From Heterobasidion occidentale (taxonomy: Eukaryota > Basidiomycota > Agaricomycetes > Russulales > Bondarzewiaceae), in assembly GCA_039111635.1 (NCBI GenBank), contig JBCAQO010000005.1, positions 1,426,001 through 1,490,000 on the forward strand: DNA of 64,000 nucleotides, in the 5' to 3' direction. A program made the position numbers and the translations under genes. Positions within the stretch are counted from its first letter, which is position 1. Each line of letters begins with the position of its first letter. Shown here one piece after another: positions 25,901 to 37,102 of this stretch. A model generated the notes under the pieces. It was not told the DNA's origin. It saw only the letters and a list, made by a program, of their open reading frames with translations, and made no database searches.

Positions 25901-26389
25901 TACGTCATCGAGGCTCTCTGCGAACTTGGAGTCGACATGGCGAAGGATGTCGTGCATGATCCTCTCCGAGTGGGCCTCGTTGCGGTGGAAGTCGAGGGAG
26001 GGGGTGTCGATGAGGGTGAGGGCGACGGGGTGGGGGTGGGGGGAGTCGGAGGGGTCGAGGAGGACGTCGACGGAGAGGGAGCGGATGTGCGGGGTGTGTA
26101 GCGCGCAGCCCTGGACGAATTTGGCGACTGAGGTGAGCTGGTCCTTGGTGGCTGAGGGGGCGATGTGGCTAGTGTCGAGGAGGAGGCGGAGGAAGGAGGT
26201 CTTTCCTGTGCGCTGGCCGGCGACCATGAGGGTGTAGCCACTGGGGGCGGGGTGTTGGGGCGGTTGGCTGACGGGCGGGGGACGGGGCAGGAGAGGGTGG
26301 GGAAGGGGGCCGGGATCGGGGCGGTCGTCGTTGTCGCGGGGGAGCCAGTGCGGGGCGGGGTCGAGGGAGGCGGTGTAGAAGGAGGCCAT
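22964..26389 (-). CDS. Septin-type GTPase continuous with two Zn2Cys6 DNA-binding clusters (apparent fusion)
   Basis: ATG 26389 opens MASFYTASLDPAPHWL. The GTPase half has P-loop MVAGQRTGKTSFLRLLLD, G3 as LIDTPSLDF (DTPG changed to DTPS), DHHVHL, IYFLDPDDIV, G4 LPVIARADTLTND and the septin unique element FIRSYRWGYLDVLDHTHCDFLALRHAAFKHMQ. A 60-70 base intron leads to TLQKYTREYLLGKFRSQYL, then a Pro/Ser linker with no stop. Another intron, in phase, gives SSAKSNRQRAKKITVACNFCR and the first cluster CNFCRSRKLKCDG...C..C..SNPCDY (about 24350-24160). About 170 disordered residues follow, then a second cluster CNFCRARKTKCDG...SLACNYV (23510-23300), and a stop at 22964. The frame change near 25510-25580 is an intron. 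Alternative: two genes, the second starting at an internal Met (MPPGDPHGSS, about 24675). Transcript evidence would decide. Confidence 0.75.
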
Positions 26390-27124
26390 GGCGGAGAGAG
26401 AGAGGGAGCGAGGACCGCCGGAGGAGAGATGCACGGGGAGGAGGAGGAGGAGGAGAGACAAGGGCAGCAGCAGGGACTGGGAGAGAGAGGCCCAGTGCGG
26501 GGCGCGTTCGGACAGAGTCTATCCCCGCCGCACCCGCCCAATCGGATCCACCCCATCCCTCCGAGCGGATCCTTTACACATGTCCCTCCCCGGTCCCGGC
26601 CCTTGCCCCTCCTACCCCCGCACCTCAGCGCACCTCCCACACCCGCGCCCCGCCCAAGCTCCAGTCCTCTCCGCCGTCCTCACCGTCGCCCTCGCCCTCG
26701 TCCTCGCGACCTTTCTCCCCGTTCCCGTCCCCGCCTTCGTCCCCGTCCCCGTCCTCGTCCCCGCCGCGTCCCTTCCCGGCGCCTCCTCCCCCCTGCGCGA
26801 GGAACCAGTCGCGCGGATCAGAAGCCCTTCCATCACGCCGTCCCCGGTCTAGACCCTTCTCTCCGTTATCTCACTCGCCCCTCGGCTACCCGATTGCTCC
26901 CCCGTTCATGATCACTTACCACCTGTCCAGCACTTCCTCGTAACATTACAACGCCCTCCCGGCTGCTTGTGCTATTAACTTCACTGACATATTATCTACG
27001 TCCCTGATATCCCTGCCTCCCTCGTCCGAGGTATTATCGTCACCAATAACCATACCCCATAATAATAATATAAAAAGATCAAACAATCGCCTGCAGATCG
27101 TGATCCCGTCCCCAGTCCAGCGCC
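26390..27124. other. Gene-free interval (promoter of the septin-Zn2Cys6 gene)
   Basis: Holds the promoter of the septin-Zn2Cys6 gene and the 3' flank of the Zn2Cys6 gene. It has C/T-rich low-complexity sequence at 26580-26800 and an A/T-rich patch at 27050-27085 (AATAATAATATAAAAAG). No recognisable coding region. Confidence 0.4.
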
Positions 27125-29515
27125 CTACTTCGGCCACCCTTCCTGTCCCTCCTCATCCCTCTTCCCGCCGCCGTGCCCCTCGCGCGAACCCGACTCTCGG
27201 CTCCCGTTCTCCTCTCCTCCCGCGCCCCGTCCGCGCCCCCCTCGCCCTCGCCCGCGCCCGCGCCCAGACCGCCGCGCGTCGCGCGTGTGTGGCGCGGACG
27301 GAGCGGAAAGATCAGAAGGGCGGACAAAGGCGTGACTCTGCGCGGGAGCCGTCGCGGTGCCCCTGCACGCAGCCGCGCCCGGCGCAGGCGCAGGCGCAGG
27401 CCCACCGCGTGTCCCTCGATTCGGCTGCTGCCCCTGCGCCGCGAGCGTCTTCTTCCCGGGGCCGCGCCGGCGCTGCACCGGCTCGTAGACGCAGGACAAT
27501 CCCCGGTTCTGGCAGTTCTCGCACTCCGGCCGGTCCCCGCTGCATTTGAGTTTCCGTCCTGCAAGTTCCAAAAACGGGGTTTCGCGTCCCAGAACAGGAT
27601 GACGTCAGCCCTCGGTCAAGTCCAGATGCGGGGACCCACACCCACCCATACCCGCCGCCACCGTGCACCATCCACGTCCTCTCCAGGCGGAGGCGGCGGC
27701 GGCGGCAGCGGCGGCGGGGGGGCGACGGCACAGGTGCGTCCACTGTACTGACCTTTGCAAAAGTGACACGCCATCGCCGTCTTCTTCGGCGCCGGCCGCG
27801 CGCGCTCCCCAGAGTCGCTGTCGTCCGCGTCCGACTCGCGCTTGCGCTTGCGCTTCCGCCCCACCAGCGGCGACCGCGCCGTCCTCGCCCCGCGCCTCCT
27901 CTCCCCCGCCTTTGACGCTTCTTCTTCCCCGCGCGGCATCCCCTCGGGACTCGTCGTCCGCCGCAGCCTCAGGGGGATCGGCCGGGAAGGCTGCGGCTCG
28001 TGCAGCCACCCCGGGGCCCCTACGCGCGAGGGGCCCGCCACGGGCTCTCTCTGCCCCGCGCCTCCTCGCGGCCTCCCTCGATTGTCGTCGTCGTCGTCGT
28101 CGTCGTCGTTTCCAAAGCCGAGCCTGAGCGGCCGCAGCGTCAGCTCCCGCTCCCGCTCCCACGGCGCGCCCCTCTGCTCGGGCGCTGGCACGAGCGCGGG
28201 CACGAGCACGGGCGGCGGGAGGAACGCATACTCGCGCCTCGCGGGGGCCGCGCCCCCGAACGCCGGCAGCGGCGGGAGGCCCTGCGTGCGCGGGTCGAAC
28301 GTCGTCGTCGCCGCGGGGGAGGCTCGTAAAAGTCGTGTGCACGGCTAGACCGCGGGTCGTGAGAGGGTCGTGTCCCCACCGAGGCCAGAGGGGGGCTATG
28401 TGCTGCGCGTCCGTGCGCGACGTCCAAAAGCAGACGCGAACGCGCGGGCAAACGTCAAGCCAGCTGTCAGCGTCCGGAGCGACGTCCAAAAAAGAATCGA
28501 CGCACCCTCGCGGTAGTTATAACCCGCAGCCTGTCGATCCCGATCCGCAGCTTCCCTCCGCTGCCCCCCCTCCGCCTCCCCCGCCCGTGCTCGCGCTCCC
28601 ACGCGAGCCGCGCCTCGCCTCCGTGCGGTAGCCCTGCTCCGGCGCGGGCGGGTACCAGAATGGCGCGTGCGTCGGCGCCTGGGGCGCCTCGAAACCGTAT
28701 GCCTGGGGCCCCCGCCGCCGGTCGTACTCGGCCCACGCCAAGGAGCGGTCGTGCGACCTGCCCGCCGGGCCTGTTAGAAACGGGTCCAGCTGGGGCGGCG
28801 GGCCGGCGAGCGGAGGGAGCACGCGGGCGGACGGCGAGCGCGGCGGCAGGGGGGCGCCGTGCGCCCACGTCGACGGGCCCGCCACGCCGTTCGCGACCGT
28901 GTGCTGTGGGTTGCGATGAGGGCCCGCGGCGACATTTTGTGGAGGGGGGTATGTGTAGATCCTGGCGTCGTGCGGTGGCGGCGCCGCGGGAATGTGGTAA
29001 GGGGGTGGTGCGGTCAAGAATGGCCCCGCCCGCATGCCACCGTCGTACGGGTGCGGGTGCGGATGCAAGGTAGCGTGGGGGACCTGGGGAGGTTGGTTTA
29101 CCGGCAGGCGATTCGCGGGCGGGAGCTGGTGCCAGCGGTGCAGCGGATGAGGGGAGCGAAGGCGATCCGACGTGCGCGTGGACGAGGCGGGGGGCACGGG
29201 GGGCTGGACGACGGGGCGGAGGGTGAACACGGTCGGGGGCGCGGTCGGGGGCGCGGGGGTGTGGTCCTCGGGGTGCCGGACGAGATATTCCATGCCGGGG
29301 CCGCCGCCGTCGTCGTCGTCGTAGAAAGGGTCGTCGTCTTTGTCGTCAGTGTCGGTTTCATCTCTGGGCGCGCTCGTGCCGGTGCTCGTGCTCGTGCTCG
29401 CCACAGTAAACGCGGGAGGCTCGGTCGTGCGCGGCGATTGCGGGCCAGAGCGCAGATGGCGCTGGAGGCTGCGGGGGAGGGAGCTCTGGCGGTGCTCGCG
29501 GTCGCCGGGTTGCAT
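27125..29515 (-). CDS. Zn2Cys6 fungal transcription factor
   Basis: Fungal binuclear-zinc-cluster protein, probably nuclear. ATG 29515 opens MQPGDREHRQSSL; an in-frame ATG at 29617 would add 34 residues. A Thr/Ser stretch leads to DDKDDDPFYDDDDGGGPGMEYLVRHP, which I recall as a conserved block of a basidiomycete family, then about 250 Pro/His-rich disordered residues. After an intron comes DFYEPPP, an Asp run, then RKRKRKRE (basic NLS-like) and the cluster ACHFCKGRKLKCSGDRPECENCQNRGLSC, split by an intron after CHFCK. VYEPVQRRRGPGKK follows and a Gly/Arg-rich tail ends at 27125. The DFYEPPP exon changes frame at a run of five G (plus strand 28315-28319); six would restore EPPPAATTTFDPRTQGLPPLPAF. 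Targets are unknown. Confidence 0.82.
28084..28109. repeat. (GTC)n trinucleotide repeat encoding an Asp run
   Basis: About eight GTC units on the plus strand, read on the minus strand as consecutive GAC codons for Asp in the Zn2Cys6 protein. A likely site of length variation between strains. Confidence 0.8.
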
Positions 29516-31156
29516 CTCGGGAGGGTACTCTGCCCCTCTCCTCTCTCTCTCTCGAAGCGGGCGGGTGGGCGAACGGGTGGGTAGGCAGTCAAGGGGCTCG
29601 CCGATAGCACTGCGCAAGCCACAGGGGGGGAACGTATCCGCGGAGGCGTCTCGTCGATGGGCAGAACTCGTCGTCTAGCTAGAGCAAGCCGTTCTCAAGG
29701 CCATACGTTCGGGGGGGAACGACGTACTGGGTAGGGGAGCTGAGAGGGGACGAGGCGGAAGAAAAACGCGCGAGAAAAGGCGCCGCTCGCGCTTTTGGAG
29801 GCGGGGGCACAGGGGCGAGGGGGGCGTGGTCAAGTGGCAGGACCGCTCCTAAGGTTTGCTTCCGCTGTTGACATCGGCGAGACTGAGACAAACAACCAAA
29901 ACAAACGGCAACGCCGAGAGGGCAGCTGGGACTGGGAGACAGGAGGGGTGGGTCGCTCGAAACATGCTGGCCTCAAATTTTCGCCGCCTGGTCCTGCCAG
30001 ACAAAATTTCCCGATCGGTGTGGCCCCCCTCCGCCGCGTGCGCTCGTCGGCGGCAGACTTGCGCGGTGGTCCAGTGCGCATTCTGATTTTCTGCGTATTG
30101 TTTTTTTTAATCTCTCACAGCCTGTGGCGGGCTCCAGCGAGCCCCCCCAGCGCGCCGGCTATCTCCCGTTTAAACGTGCTTTGTTTGTGTCGACAAACAC
30201 CGGCATCGCGCTGCGCCTCGCGATACCGACGGCACCCTGTTTCTGAGCCCGAAAAGTGGCCCCCGCCGCCGTGTGCGGTCTATTTTTTCTCTTCGTCGCT
30301 GCTCGGACGCGCGTCGAGCGCGAGCGCGAGCGGCGAGGCGAAGGCCCCACCCTGCGATGCAGCAAGATTGCATGCCGCTTCGATCTCGCCCTTCGCCATC
30401 TTGCTTGGGCCCCCCCATCACGTACAATAAACCCGGGAAGCCTTCCCAATATGGCGAAAGGGGCCCACAGATTTGGTCGCCTCTGCAACTCTAACGTTAT
30501 ATTCCGCACGCCACACTCTGCCACAGCCTAGACCCGGCGTCACGCCGCGCCTCCCCTCCTGTTCATCCGACCGCTTTCGGCCAGCGGTTTGCGGCGGCCT
30601 CGTTTGGAAAACAAAAATCGTGGTCGTTTTTGAACCGCTGCGTACTCAGTCTCGGTCTGCGTCCGCGGCGGACGCAAGCTGTCATTGTGCATTCTTAGTA
30701 GATCGCATCTGGCGGAGGCAGGCGCTCCCTCTCGCTAGCATCAGTTTCCGCGATTCAGTCCCGTTTTTCGTAGCCTCGCGAGCGTGTTCGCATCCAGTTG
30801 TTGAATCGATGTCTCGCCACGAAGCTGCACACTCTCGAAAAAATCCTTACAAAGCCTGCGGGCTTCGTGGCTCTCTGCATACTGACCGAAGGTTCCGCGT
30901 CGAACGCTCTCGAGAATGTGCAATTTTACAGCCGCCCTCCATTTTTCGGATTTTTTTTCCTCTTCGTGTGCAGAATGTCTCAGTCTCCAGGTCAACAAAA
31001 GTAGGGTCGCGAGCAGATCGAGCAAGCAATGGAGCGGCCGGGCGTGTCGTCGGGAAAGCCGAGCATCGCCGAGCCGCGCCGAGCCGCGCCCGATCGTGCT
31101 GAGTCAGCTGGTCTGAAGACAGGGTCACGGCCGAGGAGCCAGTCAGCGCTCACGGA
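29516..31156. promoter_or_regulatory. Long divergent intergenic region between the Zn2Cys6 factor and ILV3
   Basis: About 1.6 kb between two outward-pointing genes, unusually long for this window. It changes from GC-rich to more mixed composition. A 17-base palindrome, GCGTCCGC-G-GCGGACGC, lies at 30659-30675; its CCG and CGG triplets are the type of half-site Zn2Cys6 proteins bind. One open frame at 29795-30430 shows no family resemblance. No TATA box stands out. Confidence 0.4.
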
Positions 31157-31935
31157 ATGACCACCGCACGCGCGACGACGATGCGCTCGAAAGTCCTTGC
31201 GTCCCCCCGAAAACACGCGTTGGGCCCGGCGGCGAGGGCCTTCGCGACGTCCGCGACGAGAGGCGACGAAAAACCGGTGCTGAATCGGTACTCGAGGACC
31301 ATCACGCAGCCCAAGGCTCAGGGTGCGAGCCAGGTGCGCGTGTCGTCGTTTGTGTCTAGCGCTCCGAGGCGTGCTCACGCGCGCCCAGGCCATGCTGTAT
31401 GCCACCGAGGGCATCAACTCGGACGCCGATTTTAACAAGGCGATGGTCGGCGTCGCGAGCGTATGGTGAGTCATGCCGCCCCGCCCGCTCTTTTCGCGAA
31501 TTGACTCGCCGCGCCCGCGCGCAGGTACGAAGGCAACCCGTGAGCCCCCCTCCCTTGCCCATTCCCCTCCCAATCCCCCTGCCCCCTCCACCCCCGCGCG
31601 TGCCAACTGACCGTCGCGCGCGCAGATGCAACCGCCACCTCCTCGGCCTGGGCCAGCGCATCAAGGCCTCGCTGTCCAAGGCGGACCTCATCGGATACCA
31701 GTTCGGCACCGTCGGCGTGAGCGACGGGATCAGCATGGGCACCCGCGGGATGTCGTACTCGCTCCAGTCGCGTGACCTCATCGCGGACCAGGTGGAGACC
31801 GCCGCGGGGGCCACTGGCTCGACGGCATGGTCGTCGTTCCTGGCTGCGACAAGAATATGCCCGGCGTCTTGATGGCCCGTCAGTTCCCTCCTCCGCCCTC
31901 GCGCCCTCGCGCCGCTTGACTGACGTTCCTCTCCC

Positions 31936-31968
<33 letters not shown>

Positions 31969-33773
31969 TGTGCGCGCAGTCGGCCGGCTGAATCGCCCGG
32001 GCGTCATGGTGTACGGCGGGACGATCCGCCCCGGCTCGTGCGCTGGCGCGCCGCAGCTCGACATCGTCTCGGCCTTCCAGTCGTACGGGAAGTATCTCCA
32101 GGACGGCCAGACTTCTGATGCGGAGACAGAACGGTACAACACCGTCCGCCACGCCTGTCCTGGTCCTGGTGCCTGCGGGGGCGTGAGTGCCGTCTCCCTC
32201 TTTTTTTAATTCGCGCCGCGGGTGACCGACCCCTGTCCCAAAAGATGTACACGGCCAACACGATGGCGAGCGCCGCTGAGGCGCTCGGGATGACCGTCCC
32301 GGGTTCTTCGTCGTTCCCGGCGGAATACGAGGAAAAGTTGGATGAATGTAACTCCATGGGCCAAGTCATGCGCAACCTTCTCGAAAAGAACATCCTTCCC
32401 AGAGACATCATGACTCGCTCCGCGTTCGAGAACGCCATGGTGCGCGCCCACGTCCGCTCGCGGCGTCCCCGTCCCTGACTCTGTCGGGGGTTTTCATATT
32501 ATGATTTTGTTTAGGTTTTGACGATCATCCTGGGCGGCTCTACGAACGCCGTCCTCCACTTGATCGCTATCGCGCATTCGGTGGGGATCAAATTGGACAT
32601 CGACGACTTCCAAAGAGTGTCGGACAGGATCCCCTTCATCGCAGACCTCAAGCCCAGCGGCAAGTATGTCATGGAGGACGTCTACAAGATCGGTGGCATT
32701 CCCAGTAGGCGACTTTAATTGATCGCGTCGTGCACATGACCCGACGGGTTATCTGATTGCAGAGATTTTGGCTTACCTGCTCAAAAATAACCTTATCGAC
32801 GGCGATAACATGACCGTGACCGGCAAGACTCTGGGCGAAAACCTGGAACGCTGGACACACAAGTACGGAGAACTCTCTTCCGGCCAAGACGTTATCCGAC
32901 CGCTGGATAAGCCGATCAAGGCCACAGGCCATATCCGGTGCGTGCTCTCCGCCTCGACCTTCGAACCCGCCCTCGATGCTGATAGGGGTTCCCCCACGCA
33001 GGATCCTGAAAGGAAACCTGGCGCCGGGGGGCGCCGTCGCGAAGATCACCGGAAAGGAGGGCCTCGGTTTCACTGGTAAAGCACGTGCCTTTGACTCCGA
33101 GGATGACTTTGTCCGTGCGGTCGAGAGCGGCTCGATCAAGAAGGGCGAGAAGACGGTCGTCGTTCTCAGGTATCTCGGACCGAAGGGCGGGCCCGGTGCG
33201 TTTCTCATCACCGTGAATCTGGGGTGGCGGTAACGGACGCGCTAAACGTAAACCAGGCATGCCTGAGATGCTCAAGCCCACGAGTCTGATCATGGGCGCC
33301 GGTCTCGGCCAGGACGTGGCTTGCCTGACGGACGGACGGTTCAGTGGAGGGTGCGTCCTTTCTTCCGTTCTCCTCCCTCGTTGCCCTCTTCACTTCATGG
33401 TCCCTTCATGTCTCCTTCATGTCGCCCTCACGCCTCGGCCCCTTTACGTCTCCTGCATGTGTATGTGTGTATGTGTGTGCCGAGAAGCTGATTGAGCCCC
33501 TCGTCACGCATCGCACCTAGCTCCCATGGGTTCGTCATTGGCCACGTTGTGCCGGAGGCCCAGGTCGGCGGGCCCATCGCGCTGGTCCAAGATGGGGACA
33601 TCATTTCCGTCGATGCCGTGAACAACTCTATCGAGCTGCGAGTCTCTGCGGAGGAACTCGAGCGGCGCCGAAAGGCCTGGACGGCCCCTCCGCTCAAGGC
33701 GCAACAGGGCACGCTTTACAAGTACATCAAGACCGTGGAGGACGCCAGCCACGGATGCATTACGGACGCCTGA
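31157..33773 (+). CDS. ILV3: Dihydroxy-acid dehydratase, mitochondrial (ILV3)
   Basis: Fe-S enzyme of Val/Ile/Leu biosynthesis. Eleven exons: 31157-31333, 31389-31465, 31525-31539 (15 bases), 31626-31878, 31980-32182, 32245-32439, 32515-32704, 32763-32937, 33002-33195, 33257-33350 and 33521-33773. The N-terminus ([32 protein letters not shown]) is a mitochondrial presequence. Conserved parts are [80 protein letters not shown] and [21 protein letters not shown]. The three Fe-S cysteines are present. In exon 4 the frame breaks at a run of five G (about 31807-31811): ETAAG then [10 protein letters not shown] needs six. Probably a sequence error. Confidence 0.95.
31936..31961. repeat. (TG)n microsatellite in an ILV3 intron
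   Basis: Twelve to thirteen TG units within the fourth intron of ILV3, a few dozen bases before the acceptor at 31979. Length variation here would not change the protein. Confidence 0.85.
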
Positions 33774-33977
33774 CATGCCTCGGGCCAGCATCACATCCTC
33801 TTAGGGTAAAAAGTAGCGACGTGGTGTATTAGGATCTGTCAGACTGGATGGGACGCATGCGGTGGGGACATGTCCTGGCTGCGGTGCAAATACACTCTAA
33901 TGTAAAACCTACACTAAGCTATCGTAATCGGACTACGGTGCTCCCGAGCGGAAAGAAAACGGCGCGCGTGAAGGGGG

Positions 33978-36029
33978 TCATCCTCGTGATGTCGCCTTGA
34001 GTTTCTTCTGCTTCTCTGCCTTGGGCATCTTTGTCTTGCGCTTTTCGCGCTGCTCGACTTTGACAGCTTTCTTGCGCTCCTGCGGTGCCGTGAGGATGCG
34101 AGCAGAACCAACGGAACAGAGGACTTGCCTTTTTGGCTTCGCGGTCTTCGTGGCGATGGCCCCGCGATGGCCGGTCGACGAATTCACCATCCGCCGCGCT
34201 TTCCTCGTCGTCGTTCTCTTCGACATCGTCACCTTCATCGTGCTCGTCGCTGTCCGATGGTTCTCCTGCCTCAGGAGCGTCGTCAAAGTGGACGTTCTTG
34301 ACGGACTGGGGATCATCTGAAGTAGAGGGCCTGACGAGGCCGATCGTATCGGCGTAGATGAGCTTGTTCCCTTCGCCGCGCAGCACCGCGTCGACGTCTC
34401 GTTCCGGGTTGTACAGCTCGTTTAGCGTTCGGGGGATATAGGACTTGCGGAACACCTCGTCTTCGTGCGCGGCTGAGGTCTCTGTCGCGGATCGAGGGCC
34501 ATCATCCGCGGTACCGTCGTCGGCTGTCGGGGGCTCCTCGACAGGCGCCTCTTGCAGCCACCGCTGGAGAGCTGCCTCGTCTCCCTCTTCAGACGTTGCC
34601 GCGTCGAGCTTCTCGCGAGTCACGAATTCGAAGCACCGCCGCAGGCCGAGGCACTGGACGCCCATCTTGGAGAAGAAGTCCTCTACGTTTTTGAGATCGC
34701 TACGCAAGAAGTCGAAGGCAGAAGGATGGTCTTGCTCTACGCTTTGCGAGACATCGATGATGTACAGATGGCCGTTGTGATAGAGGATGTTGTATTCGGA
34801 CAGGTCAGCGTGGACGAGCTTGCACTGGTGGAATAATTTGCGGATGTTGCGGACGAGTTCCTCGTACAACGAAGGGTAGACGGATTTATCGATATCCGCA
34901 TCTTTCAGTCGTGGCGACGCCCTGTCGGAAATGCCAAGAAAAAAAGATAGAAGCATGAGAGCGGAATCACTAGGTGGTCGGCGAAGAGCGCTCACCATCC
35001 CTCTTGGTCTCCCAAAAAGGTCATGACGAGGACATTTTCACGGACCTCTATGGGCTCTGGACAGGGGATCCCAGCAGTGACAAGGCGTTTGAGATTGCGC
35101 ATCTCCTTTTCCGCCCACAAGCGTACCATTTTACGCGGGTTCCGACGACTGTATCCTCGTCTGAAGCGGAACTCGCCTGTGACGTAGCGATCTCTGTCCT
35201 TGAAAACAAGAATCGAAGTTTTGTATATTTTGAGGGCAAGGTGCTTAGCCTCCGGTGTCGACGCATGGTAAACATTTGCCTAAATTTGATTCTATCGAAC
35301 CGAGTTCACAAGGACATGCGAATAGTCTAGCACGTACCTCCTTCCCCGTGCTCACGCAGCCATTCACTTCTTGTACAAGGCCTCTGCCGATCATCTTGAA
35401 CAAAATGATGCGTGTCCTGGGATCCAAAACCTGTTCGTTTGTCGCCCTGTCTGACTTGTCCTTCATATTGGCGTACGAACTAGGACCCTTGCGGTTGACA
35501 CCGACACCCATCTGATACGGCATGTCAATTTTTGCTAGCCTCGAAGAGTATTTTGCAAGCGCTGCGAGCTGATCTGTCGCCTGATCCTTCTGTGCAGCTG
35601 TAGGCGCGGCAGTACGTGGTCTGTTCACAGCAGGCAGAGCTGCAACCGCAGTGGTGCTCTTGATGGCAGACGCGACGCCTTGGGCGTTGCCCGAGTGAAC
35701 GGCCAAATGCTGCTTTAGACGATTATACTGCTTCGTAAAATCTGGCCAAGTGCGATGGTCAGGATCCGTGTTTGAAGGACTGATGAGGCTGAGCCACCTC
35801 GTTCAGTGATTTCCCAATCCTCGTCCTCCGCCCTATCGAAATCGGCATCGTCTTCCTCAATATCGTCTTCGTCTTCCTCTGGAAGTTCATCTGACCAGTC
35901 GAGCACCGCTTCTGGCTCATCGATATGATTGAATCCCGTTCTAGAATCGGGTGCCTGGTTTATTGGAAGGTCCTCTAGGGCGTCGTCAAACTGGCCGTCT
36001 TCAATTAGAGGCTCAATTGAAACGGGCAT
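33978..36029 (-). CDS. RIO1: Atypical protein kinase RIO1
   Basis: RIO-family kinase/ATPase needed for late cytoplasmic maturation of the 40S ribosomal subunit. ATG 36029 opens [21 protein letters not shown], then an acidic stretch. The RIO domain begins [33 protein letters not shown], with the nucleotide-binding segment [14 protein letters not shown] split by an intron near 35300. The [19 protein letters not shown] region follows, then the catalytic loop [16 protein letters not shown] (Asp and Asn present) and metal-binding [13 protein letters not shown]. After the domain come [16 protein letters not shown], a long acidic segment and a Lys-rich tail ([14 protein letters not shown]), ending KKLKATSRG at 33978. 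Composition returns to about 50% GC here. Divergent from the small membrane-protein gene. Confidence 0.95.
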
Positions 36030-36259
36030 GGTTGGAGATAATACAGATCGCGCGAAGTTGTAGGAGGGGTTTCTAGAAAATCGGTAAAAACGCAAACAGT
36101 TATGAACAGAGCTTACAGCTAAGAGTTACAGTGAGTAAAATAAGGCTACAGCGGATTTGTCGAAAAGTTAATTGGTGAGGAGTTCGGGAGGCGAGAAAGA
36201 GATGCAGATCTATCCCCGATCTACACAAGCGCCACTGACCATACTCAGCCATACTCGTG

Positions 36260-37102
36260 ATGTCCGCCTTGCCCAAGTTGCGCCACAACACCCACGACGA
36301 GCTGTGTATTTCTGTGTATCCACTCCAATCTCATACAAGTGCTATGTCTGCATTGCGGCAAAGGAACGTATTCACTTTCCCGAATGACTCTGATGAACAC
36401 CAAGAGACACTCATTCTGGATGACCAAGGTGAAACTCGTCTCTTCAACTCCGAACTTAACTTTCGAATTTCGAGAGTGTTCGCTCTTATCTCTACCCCTC
36501 CTCATCAGAACATAACTGACATGCGAAAATGACCGCCTCTAGAGCAAGAAGAACTGATTCAGAAGCTTCGCGCAGAGAATGACCAGTCCAACTCACAGTA
36601 TCTCCTCGTTGCGCGGATCGTAACTGCCCTCTCCTGCTTCCTGTGAGGCTCTCTGCTCGTCTAGCCAATCCCTCTCGTCACTGACCGAGACGTGCCATCG
36701 CATCTCAGCCATCTCATCTACCTTGTCAACCATACTAAGGAGTCCCCCCTCGCTGTCATCTTTCCACCAGGCTACCCGGACCCGCCCATACCTCTGTCGG
36801 TATCATTCACTCTGCTCCACATTATTCTCCACGCGGTCCTGCTCCTTCTTTCCTGGAAAGATCACCCGTTTAAGTTCCTCAAGCACATTGTCACGCCATT
36901 CTCCTACCCAGTCACACTCGCGGCCTCGGCAGTCGCACCGCTCTGTTCCGCTCTTCTTGGACGGGCATTTGCAACCACTGCCTGGTGGAGTTTCGCCTTT
37001 GTGATAGTCTCAATGCAATATAGTGTGCACCGGTGGATACTGCAGGGCGAGGCGAGCATCATAGAGCTCGGAAAGATGAAATACGACGCTCGAGGCGCGT
37101 AG
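36260..37102 (+). CDS. Small membrane protein, uncharacterised
   Basis: No family recognised. ATG 36260 opens MSALPKLRHNTHDEL. After a soluble part (NVFTFPNDSDEHQETLILDD), introns at the RISR/QEELIQKL and SCFL/HLIYLV junctions join in phase. QEELIQKLRAENDQ is a short coiled-coil-like helix. Three hydrophobic segments follow: YLLVARIVTALSCFL, LSVSFTLLHIILHAVLLLLSW and AFATTAWWSFAFVIVSMQY. The end is GKMKYDARGA, giving about 230 residues or 210 if a further intron (donor after GACGAGCT) removes residues 16-35. The phase-consistent exons and good hydrophobic profile support a real gene. Divergent from RIO1 with a 230-base gap. Confidence 0.6.

Noticed and set aside
29795..30430. 211-codon open frame between the Zn2Cys6 factor and ILV3
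   Set aside because: No recognisable motif, biased composition, and no supporting exon structure; it lies in a divergent promoter region.
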